Assembly (NCBI RefSeq): GCF_910596095.1
Contig: NC_056543.1
Coordinates: 21,290,542-21,354,541 of the forward strand
DNA from: Thunnus maccoyii
Lineage: Eukaryota; Chordata; Actinopteri; Scombriformes; Scombridae
Length of the DNA stretch: 64,000 nt
Direction of reading: 5' to 3'
A program made the translations under genes and the position numbers. Shown here one piece after another: positions 1-13,428 of this stretch. Under the pieces are notes generated by a model. It saw only the letters and a list, made by a program, of their open reading frames with translations, was not told the origin of the DNA and did no database searches. Within the stretch, counting starts at the first letter, position 1, and each line of letters starts with the position of its first letter.

Positions 1-388
1 ACAAAGTAGTAATGACTTGAAGTGAAACTCTGTGGGGAAATTAGTGACATTACTGAAGTTCAAAATTAATTTTGTATTACATTTGGTAGTTATCGGTTTT
101 TATTAAACAGTCAGAATAAAATAAAAATAAAGCATCATTATATATTATATATATTAGAATATATATATTAGAATAAATATTATTATTATATTAAAATTAG
201 GGTATAGCAGTTTAAAAGCCTTTATAATCCTTCATATGTAATCTATTACAGAGGTACATGAGGATGAATTAAAGCAGCCAAAGAAAATGTCAATGACGTC
301 CTAGCAAAAGCTCTCTGGAACAGCTTAAAGTTATGTGTTGCACAGATGCTAATAATTGTTTCTTCTAACTGTACTTTGACTCAATAAG
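1..388. other. Intronic AT-rich sequence of col4a2
   Basis: This is the 3' part of a col4a2 intron that begins outside the window. It is AT-rich, with a TA/ATT-rich low-complexity stretch around 138-195. No exon of Gly-X-Y type was found here. The 3' splice site is the AG at 387-388. Confidence 0.7.
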
Positions 389-3300
389 CCGGCCTTCCTG
401 GTCTCCCTGGTGAGCAGGGTCCACAAGGAGAGAGGGGCCCGGTAGGAGACCAAGGCTTCCCTGGACCCCCAGGAGGCTACGACTTTCACTCACAGCAACA
501 AGGTCTGTAGACAGAAGCAAAACAGATTCATCCACACATTTCAAAAGAGTGCAGTGAAAAGTGTATGGAGTAAAGACAGTGGACAGTTTTTAAAATTTAG
601 GCTATAGTGAATCAAAATTAAACATGTCACAAATCTAATCTCTAATATACAATGTTGATTTCTGAAACTTTTTCAACTACCTTGCCTTCATAAAGGTGAT
701 GTGGTTCTTTCTGGTCTCTTTATACACAAACCACCAATAAGTCTCAATATTTTGTGTCTATTCAAAGGGAAATATAAATTGCAATAAATATAAAACATAC
801 AAGGCAACATTACAACATCTCTTCAAACCCTTCAAATCTCTTCTTACAAAATGATTTTTAACAAAACATTTAGGCTACTTAAGCGTTACACAATTATACC
901 ATGGTGACAACTCAGTTACTTCAGCAGGTGTGAACAAAGGAAACGTGGTGGTGTTGTAGTCTTCTGATAAACTGAACAGTGATGCACTTGTTCTAAATCT
1001 GTCATGATCACGAGTTTTAGCTAAATGCCAAAAATGTAAATTTCCTTTTGTGTCTGTCAGTATTTGATTTCACAGGGCCGTTTGGTTTGAAGGGGGAGCG
1101 AGGGGAGAAGGGTCAACAAGGAGAACCAGGACTCCCTGCTGTCAGTGCAGGACGTCCAGGCAGCGATGGGCGCCCAGGGTTCAGGGGCCTTCCAGGTCCC
1201 AAAGGAACATGTGAGTGAGGGAGTGAGACAATGACTGTGCATTTGTTTTGATACTTTTAAACTCCTGTTTTTAATATTTGATCTCTTTTTTTTTCTTAAA
1301 TGTCTCTTTAATATGTTGTATTTCTATCTATGTGTCTCTAGGGGAAGAGTTCTTCAAGGGGGCTCCAGGTGGGAGAGGAAGACCAGGCAATGCAGGCTCC
1401 AAAGGAGTGAGAGGTGCATACTGTTTATGCTAAAGAATGGTGGATTATTGCTTAAAACATATAATGTTTTCTGAAGTATTCTCTCCTCATGAGATGAACT
1501 CATGATACACTTGCACTATGTGGCTGATCTGTGCTTGGTGTGTGCATTTAGGTGATCATGGGGAATGTGAGTGCACTGTTGTGAACTCTCCACCTGGGCC
1601 ACCTGGCCCTTCCGGTGAACATGGCGATGCTGGGATGACTGGAGAGTTTGGTATGGAGGGTGATTTAGGAGAGCCAGGTCCCCAAGGAGATGATGGATTC
1701 CCAGTAAGAAAAATAAAGTCACATCACATCAATTACCTTTTTTCATTCTTTTTATTTTAAGCCCTTCTTAAACTCTCTATAATGTCTTGCAGGGATCTCC
1801 CGGACTTAGAGGTGTGCCAGGTCCAAAAGGCCAGAAAGGTCTCTTAGCTGTGGCTAAAGAGAAAGGTGCCGTTTACCTGTGTTTTTATCTCATTTCAGAT
1901 CAGCACTAGGAGTACAGGTGGGCTGGGAAACAGACAATAACCTCTGCCGTGTTTGTGTGTGCTGTATGTACCTGTGTGGTTGTATGTGTGTGTTGTGTGT
2001 GTGTGCACTTGTGATCTCCACAGGATATGCTGGAGACCAAGGGGTTCCTGGGCAAGTTGGTGAGCCAGGAGTGTCGGGTGCCCAAGGCCAAGATGGTCAA
2101 CCCGGTGTCCCTGGCAACCGAGGTCTTACAGTGAGTCCACCAATCCTCTCCCTAATGGCAGTTTGATGTTGTACATACTTGTCATGTTTTTGTTCATTTC
2201 AATTACTAAGTAATGACTAAAGAAACTAAGAAATTAACAAAAACAATGTTTAAATGTCTTTTCTTTTTCCTGCAAAAATAAAATTCATTCTATTCAGACC
2301 CTGTTTTGCATTAGGAGTTAGGAGCACAGTTTTGTTTTGTTTTGTTTTTTTGCTTGAATATATTTATTAGTTTTCACATTTTTACACATAAAATAAAAAC
2401 AGAAAAAGTAAAACAAAACAGAGAAAATGAAAAACAGAAAAAGAAAAGTTATTATATAGTTCATTAGTTCTGCATACTGTCATAGATAAAACAAGTATAA
2501 AACAAATGCTTCAGTTTAATGATTGTGCTGGTTCATATCAACAGGGGGACAGTCCCAGGGGAGAACGTGGAGACAAAGGTTACCCAGGTCGACCTGGTCG
2601 ACCCGGTGCAGCCGGGCTGAGAGGAGAACCGGGTTTGGTCCTTGGGGGTTTCAAAGGCCAGCCTGGTCTACCCGGTGATGATGGCCTTGCAGGCTATCAT
2701 GGAGTCCCAGGAACACCTGGCAGCCCAGGTGAGGTGCAGTTGACTACTGCCTTCCCCACTTCTATCTCATCAGTCTCAATATGGTGTTGCATATTTCCCC
2801 TTCAAGGCTTAATCTCTTAACAGGGATTTTATCTATTTTCACTCTACTAAGTGTTTCATTTTGTCTCACCTTTCATAATATCCGCTCTTTTATAATTTAT
2901 TGCAGAGCAGCTACATGGGAATGACCATTAATGGCCTGTGATTACAAAAGGAGAAAGCATGACAAACATATCTTGCCATTTTATTACTTTTCTTTCTTCA
3001 CCTCCTGTTGTCACCTGGATGCAGGGGCTGCATCCCTCAAACCAGCTACAGCCAAGTTTGTTTGAGATAATGCTTGTGCTTTTGAATAACTCTTGTTCCG
3101 AATGCCTCTCTCTTTCATTCTCTCTCATTTGCAACTGAAAGGCGGCTGTAGTCGGACAGGAGATGGAGGACAGGTGGATGTAACAGGTAGCTGGTATAAT
3201 AACGTTTTCACCTTATAGCTCCCTTTGTAACAACTCTGTTGTGCTTTGCCTCTGGATTATTTAAGTTGTGAGCATGATGATTTTTGAATTGTTTGAGACT

Positions 3301-6300
3301 CGAGTACTACTAAGATACCAGCTAATTTAAAGATAATGCCATGTTCTGAACAACAATCCACGCTGGGCAGCAGACAAAATCACCACAATAGTCATTTCTA
3401 CACAAAAAAAACAGTTCTACATACAACCCTGATACTCTCCTAAGGATTTCCTGTTTTCTTCTCAGGTCCTTGCGAGGCTCTTCCAGGACCTCCTGGGCTG
3501 CCTGGACTTCCAGGACCAAGTGGATCAACTGGTTTATCAGGTAACACAACAAGAAACAAGCACTGAACATTGCCTCATGGTAATTGCTTTGACTATTTTT
3601 GATGCCCTGTCTTTCATGAACCAACAGGTCTTCAAGGCCAAAAAGGATCACAGGGTCCATATGGAGCACAGGGAGAGAAAGGAGAAACAGGAGAGCAAGG
3701 TCGAGGTGGCCGTCCGGGACCACCAGGCAAGAAGTGGCATGAAAACACAGACACTATCATTCCCAGACACTTGTTGGGCAATATAATCAATCACAATATA
3801 TTGAATATTGTCTTTAGTTTCTTTTATTAACCACTATGGTTCTCCAATACAGGTTTTGCCGGACCCCGTGGAGACTTGGGAGTTCCTGGCAGCAAAGGTT
3901 CAGTGGGAAACCCTGGTTTGCCTGGTGTGCCCGGACGGAACGGGGCAGAGGGTGAGAAAGGTTTTCATGGAGAAATCATGGGAGCATCACCCGGACCCCC
4001 TGGTGACCCAGGACTGCCTGGGCTTCAGGGGAATAAAGGCCCGATTGGAGTTCAAGGAGAGCCAGGCTATCCAGGTGAGCCATGTTTTCGCACTGTCACG
4101 CATAACTCAACAAGTTCTTTTACTTACCTGTCACGTAGTCTTGTTTTGCCTTGTTGTCTTGAATAAAGGATTTGAGAGTTTTAATCTAATTTTCTTATTG
4201 ATTCGTTCCTCAAGGAATGATCGGTATGCCTGGTATGATCGGTTTAAAGGGTGAGACTGGCCCTTCTGGCCTGCAAGGGGAGCAAGGGAGGCCTGGGCCA
4301 GCGGGCAAGTATGGCTTCCCTGGTGATCCTGGCACAGCAGGTCCACCTGGGTCTCCTGGCGTCACTGGACAACCAGGTTAGACAAACAAACACACTGACA
4401 CACTGTTTGTGAGAGCACATACACATGCACACTTGTTTCCTTTAAGAGGTGTCCTTTTTCATGTCTGTTCCGTGTTGAACGTGATTCCTGCTCATCAGGA
4501 TTCACTGGAGAGAGGGGAAGTGAAGGAGACCCGGGCCCTCCAGGTCCAATAGGGCTAAAAGGGGTCCCAGGGCCATATGGAAATGATGGTGCTGTTGGTG
4601 AGGACGGCTTCCCAGGTGACCAAGGACAGATTGGTCAACATGGACGCACAGGACTTCAAGGAATAAAAGGTTTGTTTTGACTTTGCTTTGATAATTTACT
4701 GTTTACAAAATGTTGAGTACAATGAAATGTATGTAATTGTTTTAGTCAAAATGTTTGTTTCTGTGAGTTCTAATGGTCCTGCTCTCTCCTAGGAATCACA
4801 GGGTCTCCCGGGATGTCGGGTTTTGAGGGGGTCAGGGGTGATATAGGGTTGAAGGGCTTTGGTGGGCTGAAAGGAGAACCTGGAGTGACAGGTCAATTTG
4901 GCCCTAAAGGACTGAAAGGTCAAACTGGAGAGAAAGGTGGGTCATTTTAGTAAAAATGTTTGGGATCCCTGTGAGTCATTCGTCTGCTGTGTTATGTTGA
5001 GACTACCACATAAACTTTTTAACTTTTTCCACTCTTTCCTCATCACTGTCTGCCAGGTGAGCGTGGTTTAATGGGGCCGCCTGGGGAGAAGCCTCATATC
5101 CCTCTCTATATGATTGTCGACATGAAGGGACTCAAGGGAGACCGTGGATATTTCGGAAACCAAGGTTTCACCGGGCCAAGAGGTGTGCAGCTGCAGTCTG
5201 ATATTAAGCCATCACTCTTTCCTTCTCACCTCCTCTGTCCTCTCACTTCCTCACATCCCCTACTCTTTTTCACAGGTGCTAAGGGTTTACCTGGTGTACC
5301 GGGCCATGAGGGAACTCACGGCCTTCCTGGAGACCCCAGCAATGAGAAAGGTTACCAAGGGGATCCAGGTGCACAGGGGCTGCCGGGGATGAAAGGAATG
5401 CCAGGCATAACTGGAAATCGAGGAATTACTGGCTTTCACGGGATGACTGGTAATAAAGTGAGTGGAGCCATACTAGGAAAATTCAGTGATCCTCTATGCT
5501 AATTATCATGCCTGAAGTCTAATTTAGATTGCTGCACTCACTCTACCATCATTTGTATAATTTTCTTATTCTTTTGTAACTACATGTTCTTTTTTTCATT
5601 GGAACATCAAATACAGAAGAAGTTTAATATGTTGAATATTTGTGTTTACTTTTCAGGGAATTAAAGGAAGTCCTGGTGCCTATGGTGCATCAGGAGAAGG
5701 AGGAAGGAAGGGAGTCAAAGGTACAACCTCAAATTTAAACTACAGCCAGAAGTGGATCTAGATGCTAATTATAAAAGGATTGATATTGAAAATATTCTAA
5801 ATGCTAGTAAATTTTGCATATTATTACAGGTGACAAAGGTGTCCGTATAGACGTTCCAGGATCTACTGGACTAAGAGGAGAGATTGGTGTCCCAGGAGAG
5901 CAAGGTACAAAGTTTAACTTATACCATTTTTGTTGCTTCTTCTCTGGTGTTGATCAGCACAAACTGACGAATAGAGGATCAAGCTTGGCTGATATGAAAT
6001 GTTTGGTACCCCCCTTACAGGTGAGAAAGGATTATTTGGACAGACTGGGGAGAGGGGCCCCTCTGGTTTTGATGGTATCGAAGGGAAAAGGGGAGAGCCA
6101 GGTGATCCAGGCACATCAGGATACACGGGTAAGAAACTCTTATTCACTTCCTAATTATAGGCTTTCAAGTTGAAGTATATCATATTGTTTTACATATAAT
6201 GTTATACATTGTAGCAGAAATACATTGCAGTTGCTCTGACTCTTGACTTGTACACAATGTTGTGTTTTTCTTGCAGGTTCAGATGGGCAGAAAGGAACTC

Positions 6301-9300
6301 CTGGTAACCAAGGTCAAAAGGGTTTTCCTGGAACGCCTGGACGAGAAGGGCACCCAGGCTTTCCTGGGTTCCCAGGAAACAAAGGTAACCGTATCATCAG
6401 ACCAATGTCTTTCTTTCTCTTAAGATACATACAAATGTTATCCATCATATTCATCCATCTTTTGTATGCAAATGTGTGCAGGTTTCCCTGGCCCAAAGGG
6501 TCTTTATGGATTACATGGACTAAAGGGACAAAAGGGTATCTCTGGAACTCCAGGTATTTTACCACATTTCAAGTGTTCATAAAAACAAAAAAGATTTCTC
6601 TGTGCACCTATTACTACCAGAATATACCATAAATGTAGCAAGTAGTTAACAAAGGTTTGGTGTGCCATCAAATTCAGTTAGAGATAAATGTAAGGTGCAC
6701 AACCAATAAAACAAACAGGAAACATTGCTTCCATTGTGTGTAATGTAAAATACAGTCAGATATTACTTCTATTTATACAAAGAATTTACGCAGCTCTTTA
6801 AGCTGAATGAGAGCTGAGTAAATTCTTTGTAGAACATGGGTTAAGTTTCTAAATTCATTACTACATCCAATGTTTGTAGAAACCATGTCTTGGTATGTCT
6901 GTTATGTAAAAACCTTAGGAGTTTAACATCTGGGTCTATTTTTACCAGGTGTGGATACCATTGGACCAGCTGGACAGCCAGGAACTAAAGGAGAGAGGGG
7001 AGACACCGGTGATCCCAACAACCAGCAGGGTGTTCCGGGTACATCGGGTTTGAAAGGCTTCCAGGGAGCTCAAGGTTACCTCACCGTTCTTCTGCATGAA
7101 TAAGGCCCCCACCATCTAAGAAACCTACTGAGCTCTCAGTAAAAGAATAAAATTAAGACCATCCAATGTTTTATTTGTTCAGGTGATCAGGGTCAACCTG
7201 GACTAGCTGGATTACTCGGCCCTGAAGGACCAGATGGGACCCCAGACAGACCAGGAGCCACTGGGGAAATTGGATATGTAGGACCTAAAGGATACCAAGG
7301 TGAAAATGTGCAGTTTAAAAAAAGAAACCAGTGTCAAAAGTGCTATATTCCTTTCCCCCTATCTCACATTGCTACATTGATATGCATTCAATTCTTACAT
7401 AGTTGGCTTATGTAGTTCCATTACACAGCACGGCAAAGAAAAATAAGTTTTTTTTACCTGTTGGAGGTGTGCTGGTTATCTGCAGCTTTTCATCAAACAT
7501 CATCATCGCTGTGGCTGTTTCTGCTTATACTATTCTTCCCTATATTATTTCTAACTGGTCCACTGAACAAATAGCTCCAAATATGTCCATATCTTGTTGT
7601 GCCGCTAAGAAAGCCCTGCTAATTCAGTGAGGGACATGTTTCATTTCATGTAAATTCTTCACAATAACAGTGTCTCGTTATTTAGTCATTTAAAAGCTTT
7701 TAATATAAAGCAGTTGAGCGCAGGAAATGTTGGGTTTGCATCAGCAGTAACTAAACACGACTCTGATACAGCTGCCCCTCAGCAGGTTTCCAGAAAGCTG
7801 GCCAATCAGAACAGTTTGGGCTCATTGGAAGGGGGGCCTTAAAGAGACAGGAGCGAAGACTGCCTATTAGAGACAGATGCTGAACTGAGGGGCTGCATAA
7901 AGGGCCATTATAAGATAAATAAGGAGTTTTTTGAACTGTGAATAATGCAAAGCTAACCTAGTGGAGTCCAAAAATAAAAATATAGAGCTGGGAATGAGCG
8001 TAATAGGTCCGCTTTAAAGAAATGAACTGTCATTTAAGACTGGTGAGTAATTGTTCATCTTACATACTTAAGTGCATTAATTAATCTTAAATTGTTTTTT
8101 CCCAGGTTTCCCTGGAGCCAGAGGTCTTCCTGGTGAAGATGGTCCAACTGGAGAAAAGGGTATATCAGGATTCAATGGGTATCCCGGACTCCCTGGTAGG
8201 AAAGGATTCCAAGGAGACCAAGGTGCATTTGGATACAGAGGACCTAATGGTGTCTCTGGGAAGAAAGGTATGCATAAAATATAAAATCTTCACCAGCAAA
8301 AGTCTCTACCAGTTGTGTTCAAATTACCACTGTACCACAAATGCCATTATTGTAATAGCAGGTCTTAATGTAAATTCAACTCCCAAAGTTATGTCAGGTC
8401 ATGGATATCAAACATCATGGTCAGCCATTTGAACAATACAAAATATGATGATTTATTGTATAGTTGGAACAAATAATACAAAAATATATTGTGATATAGT
8501 CTCTTGAGATACATTATCTGCCACAAGTATACCAATATCATTCTCTTATGACACTTTCGCAAGAATGTATCACTCATTCCCTGGCATTTTTTTTCTGGCA
8601 TTTTAACACTGCAACTGTACTAATTTCTGGCAGTTTAATCTTTTGCCATTTATGAGTGTTGAGATAGCTTTATTGCAACAAAACCTATTAGGAACTTGCC
8701 TTGGTGAGCTCAAAGTGCAGGACAAACAGGCCATGTTTACAATTCAAGAGTCAAATAACCTGTAGCATATCAGAAGACACACAATTCCACAAATAATTGC
8801 AAAGAAAACCATTAGATAAAAACAAAATGTACCTCAAAGTGCAAAAAAATGACCCATTTTTACAATATGTTGCTATTTCTGTGTTAAAAGTCCAGGAAAG
8901 ATAGCCAGTATGTTAATAACATCATATTGTGAGTTAATCCTTTGTTTCCCACTTCTACTGATTTTCTTCTACTGTAAAGCACTACAAAAGTTTTTTGCTG
9001 GCATTCAACTAACTATTATTTCTTGGCCTGTAAAATCTTATTAATGCACCTGTCTGCAAGCCTATACAGCCTGATAATATGATCAACAGCTACCATCTAT
9101 GCACAGTCTTAATGTGCTTTTGTCTTACAGGAGTGAAAGGAGAGCAAGGATTGATGGGAGTTCCTGGTATGATTGGTGTGAAGGGAGAGAGAGGACCAGC
9201 TGGTCCAAAAGGAACCACTGGACCCCCTGGTAAATTATAAACTCGTAATGTACTGAATGCTCATTATTTATTATGTACAGTATATGTGTTCTATCTATGG

Positions 9301-11607
9301 TTATTACATGATCGATGTGTGTTGCAGGTTTCCGTGGGTTTCCAGGCAAACAGGGTCCTACTCCCCAGCCCATCAAAGTTCCAGGAGAGAGAGGCCCACT
9401 GGGACCACAGGGTATCCAAGGACCAAAGGGGGTTAAAGGGGAACCAGGGCCCAAGGGACCCCCTGGGGAATCAGGTTAGTTATTCTAACATATGTTGTTG
9501 AACATCCTGAAGTGAAATGTCCTCCTTAGCAACATATACACATATGCTGTTACTGTACAGGTTTCATGGGACCCATTGGGCAAAAGGGCATGCCTGGGAT
9601 TGGTGGTACACCAGGAATACCTGGATTCCGTGGACAGAGTGGACAAACGGGTCACCCTGGTCTGCAAGGCATGGAAGGTGCGTCTGACACTGTGGGGCAG
9701 TTTAGGATTAGGTTAATAAACCTGGATTAAATGATTTTAAAGTAGGTGGAGATTCAGGCAGGGAACCAGTAACCAAGAGGTTTGTTATTGTTACTTTATG
9801 TGAAAGTTGGATAAGTGAATAAAACACGACTAAGCACTGAGAACTGAAAACTGAAAACTATTAGCAGAGAGCTGAGGACTAGAGAGCTCCTCAAGGTCTG
9901 TTTGTATTATTATTAATTATCTGAGCAGAGGTGGTTACTAGGTTTGAAACACAGATATGAAAGCTTTTGTGTTGCAATGAAACTAAAACACAGTTCTGAA
10001 CTCATTTTTCAATAGGTCACCGTGGCAAACCTGGTATCAGTGGGTTACCTGGTATGCCTGGCCGCAGTGTCAGTGTGGGTTACTTGTTGGTTAAACACAG
10101 TCAATCAGAACAGACGCCCATGTGCCCTGTGGGCATGTCTAAACTGTGGGACGGATACAGTCTGCTGTACCTTGAGGGTCAGGAAAAGGCCCACAACCAG
10201 GATCTTGGTAAGTCAAGATGACTAATTAAGTTGTTCTATAATATGTCAATGTGCTCAAAATTCTGCAGGGTATAATTATGATTTTGTTACAGGGATTTTG
10301 CTAACACGTTAAACCCAGAAAATAATCAGTTATCAGTGCATTGTCTAGATATATGCCAGTGTGTTTTTGTTATACAGTCTTACCAGGATGCAGTGATTGG
10401 TCAGGCGAAGATTCCCAGATTGAATCTCAGATTCAGTGTCCAATCCAGTGTCCAACAGCATCCTATCTACAAAGCAGGAACTACTTTGTTATGCTACATG
10501 TAACTAGAACAGAAAAACATAACTCAACTTTGATCATCTTTTAAAGCAAAATTAAAAACTGTTATGTTCTCCATTGCATTTAACTAGATTTTAAGATCTG
10601 GGAACATAATCCACCCTGTACTTCTGTTCTAATCTTCTAACATTACTCTTTTATGCATTATGTAAAAGCATTTTGAATTGAGTTAGTGTATGAAATTTAC
10701 TATATCAATAAATATGCCTTGCCTTTTGAAAAAGATTTTCATTTGGTTGTTTGTCTTTTTCAGGTTTGGCTGGTTCCTGCCTCCCACGGTTTAACACCAT
10801 GCCCTTCCTGTACTGCAATCCTGGAGACATTTGTTACTATGCCAGCAGAAATGATAAGTCCTACTGGTTGTCAACAACAGCTCCGCTTCCTATGATGCCT
10901 GTAGAAGAGGGAGAGATCAAACCGTATATCAGCCGCTGCTCAGTATGTGAGGCTCCATCAGTTGCCATAGCAGTCCATAGCCAGGACGTCACTATCCCAC
11001 AGTGCCCAGTGGGCTGGCGCAGCCTGTGGATTGGCTACTCTTTTGTCATGGTGAGTTCAGACAGAAAATGTTTGTGTAAAAAGATCAGAATGCAACTTGG
11101 TAAATGCCAGTGTCTCTCCACCGATTAGTTCATAACGCACTCTTTCTGTTGTAAAGCTCGAGTCTCCAAAAAGGGATTTTTTCAAATTACACAAAGCTCA
11201 AGAGCCACAGAAGGAGTAGCACATAAAGAAACATGTCACACCATGCAACAGTGGTGCTCACTGATGTGTTTTTAATGGAGCCCCATGGCATGGGACCCCA
11301 TTGTTGTTCTCACCTACCTCATCACTCCCCACTCTCACCTTTGTCCCCACAGCATACAGCGGCAGGAAATGAAGGTGGGGGTCAATCCTTGTCATCGCCT
11401 GGCTCCTGCCTGGAGGACTTCCGAACAACACCATTCATCGAGTGTAACGGGGCCAAAGGCACATGCCACTATTTTGCTAACAAGCACAGCTTCTGGCTAA
11501 CCTCCATAGATCAGTCGTTTCACACTCAGCCGGTATCAGAGACGCTCAAAGCAGGCCAGCTCCTGTCACGCATCAGCCGTTGCCAGGTCTGCATGAAGAA
11601 CTTGTGA
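389..11607 (+). CDS. col4a2: Collagen type IV alpha-2 chain, 3' part (30 exons)
   Basis: This is a basement-membrane collagen chain. It is secreted and assembles with alpha-1 chains as (alpha1)2 alpha2 trimers cross-linked through the C-terminal NC1 domain. Exons by splice motif and phase: 389-502, 1076-1210, 1342-1413, 1552-1703, 1793-1865, 2024-2130, 2545-2728, 3142-3186, 3466-3540, 3628-3726, 3853-4074, 4215-4376, 4499-4669, 4793-4936, 5057-5182, 5276-5457, 5657-5720, 5830-5904, 6021-6128, 6277-6384, 6482-6553, 6949-7074, 7183-7299, 8106-8267, 9131-9229, 9328-9474, 9561-9677, 10016-10207, 10764-11050, 11353-11607. Together they give about 1,329 residues in one frame; human COL4A2 is about 1,712, so roughly the first 380 residues lie upstream. 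Most exons begin with a split Gly codon (G|GN), typical of type IV collagens. Gly-X-Y repeats are interrupted several times, including two Cys-bearing breaks (exons 1552-1703 and 3142-3186). The chain is called alpha-2 rather than alpha-4 or alpha-6 from NC1 wording ([38 protein letters not shown]) and from the rab20 neighbour. The intron after 3726 has a GC donor. Confidence 0.96.
7690..8018. repeat. Dispersed teleost repeat in col4a2 intron
   Basis: The intron between the exons ending 7299 and starting 8106 contains a block whose right end reads TAATAGGTCCGCTTTAAA at 8001-8018. Read on the minus strand, the block starts with a diverged form of the TTTAAAGGGGACCTATTATG end that I remember as a very common teleost interspersed repeat. 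Class (MITE or SINE) was not resolved, the left edge is approximate, and no target-site duplication was identified. Confidence 0.45.
10066..11604 (+). other. col4a2: NC1 domain-coding exons of col4a2
   Basis: The C-terminal non-collagenous domain is spread over three exons (from about 10066 to 10207, 10764-11050 and 11353-11604). It has two C4-type subdomains, each starting near an [11 protein letters not shown]-like or [10 protein letters not shown]-like segment. Twelve cysteines are present, as expected for a type IV NC1: [55 protein letters not shown] and RCQVCMKNL. This domain selects chain partners and starts trimer assembly. No break or missing cysteine was seen, so the copy looks functional. 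Confidence 0.95.
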
Positions 11608-12652
11608 AAGACACTACAGTAACGCTGACAAAAAGAGGTTGTTCCATTGACAGTGGTCTAGTGTCATCTCTCTATCCATGTACTAAACCTATCAGCAAAG
11701 GGGATCTGAAACATCGACTTAGATCAATGTGAATGGGAAGCTTCCTCCCCAAGCCACAGAGCTCAGATATGCAATGACTGTTTGACGCCTTGAGCTTTGA
11801 GTGAAAAGAGTCCCGCTGTAGATAAGACAGAAGCCCTGTAATGAAGTCAGCAGCATTATGGGAAAACAAGTATTTTTATGTTAAATGTGGATTGGTGCTT
11901 ACTGTTAACTTATTACCTCAGCTACTATGACACAGATCAGAGACCGTACTCTACAGCTGAACCAAAGATGCCAATGTATATGCACAGCTTCAGTTTATCT
12001 ACATGTTTTCATCTTTTAGGACTTACAGCCCACCATAAAGCCACTAACACTGCTTCTCAAGGAGGTAAAAGAATGTGTCATGAGAGGTCTTGAACTGTTG
12101 TTGGTTGATACTATTGACAGTATTATCCTGCTTTTATGATATTGTGCCTACAACATTTTATAAAATGACATGTTTTTAAGTTGTTAATCTGTTTATGCAT
12201 TTATCAACTATGGCAAATTTCTCTCTTCATTTTTTATAATTTTTCATACACCATACATTCACACAATGCACTGATTCTCTTTGTATTTATATCAACTGAA
12301 TGAACTTGACCCCCTTCCCCTAAGAGTTTTAAATATATATATATATATCTTATCTAATACTACCCACGTCACACTCATTTTCCTAAGCTACTAATGATTG
12401 AACCGCCCCAAGCTGCCAACCAGACAGAAAGTAAACAGTCTGGATCAAAGGTCTGACTGCAGCAAATCCTCGCTCTGGTCAGTGATCCTGGCTTAGATTA
12501 GAATATTTCATACAAATTAGAAAGTAGGAAAAAAGTAAACACACTTGTTTGGACATAAAAAGACTGATTATAAAGATACTGACACCATTTGTTTTCATTG
12601 CAATGTAATTACTGTAATTCCCATAACATAATAATTTCATTGAATTGTAAAG

Positions 12653-12658
12653 ATTAAA
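12653..12658 (+). terminator. Candidate poly(A) signal of col4a2 (ATTAAA)
   Basis: ATTAAA lies about 1.05 kb after the col4a2 stop at 11607. A canonical AATAAA follows at 12744-12749 and may be the main or a second signal. Assignment is by position only. Confidence 0.4.
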
Positions 12659-12743
12659 TGTTGTTTGTAATACTTCCTGTGTCGTTTTATTCTCACAATA
12701 ACTCTCAATCTTATCTTAATCTGACAGACCACACCGACTGCAA

Positions 12744-12759
12744 AATAAAAATCTTTATT
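12744..12759. terminator. Back-to-back poly(A) signals for col4a2 (+) and rab20 (-)
   Basis: AATAAA occurs on the plus strand at 12744-12749. TTTATT at 12754-12759 is AATAAA on the minus strand. The first suits col4a2 (about 1.14 kb 3' UTR) and the second rab20 (about 0.67 kb 3' UTR). The two genes converge here, so their transcripts probably end within a few tens of bases of each other. Assignment is by position and motif. Confidence 0.5.
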
Positions 12760-13428
12760 ATGACAGCGTACTTAAAAATTCAACAGGGGTGTTCACTATT
12801 TACACTCATTGAAAAGTCAAAAATGTGCCGATAGAGTATAAAAATCAGTATCAATGCTAGTAGCAGAGCATCAAAGTGGACAAAAGAAGTGTGATTTATG
12901 AAAAATTAAACTATAATAAACACAGTGCAGTGTGCCACTCGAGTAACAATTAGTGCTGTTAAATTAGTGACATTCCAAAACATTAACAAATAGCAGTGTT
13001 TGACTTCTGATGTGTATTATTCGCCTCCGGACAAATCTTTGGGACACAAGTGCAGTTTCAGTTGTTGGGATGAAAGCTTTTCAAAGCATAGAGTGATAGA
13101 CACAACACTTGTTCATTTCCCTTCCTTACATTGACACACTTAAAATGTCGCTGGACACTACACTTTTCAGTTTGACTGTCCTTACATTGAAATATTTGAA
13201 GTGTCGCTGGGCACTATGCCTTTCAGTTTGACCGTTTTCACAGCATCAAGACATGTCTGTTGTAAGTGTGTGTGTGTGCGTTACTGGGGGGTCATTGATG
13301 CTATTGGGTCTCAGTCAAGGCAAATAAGTAGTACCGTCACAGTATGTAATTTGGTGCTCAGAGCAACCCATTGATTGTCCTTTGTTAAAACAAGTCTCTG
13401 CTCGTAGCAGCTTCTCCACCCTCGCATC

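Noticed and set aside
1516-1722. Minus-strand and alternate-frame ORFs across the collagen exons
   Set aside because: They are mirror frames of GC-rich Gly-X-Y repeats. The plus-strand frame alone keeps phase through all 30 exons.
7403-7630. 75-codon ORF with a hydrophobic stretch in a col4a2 intron
   Set aside because: It lies at the edge of a dispersed repeat, has no splice context and does not resemble any protein known to me.
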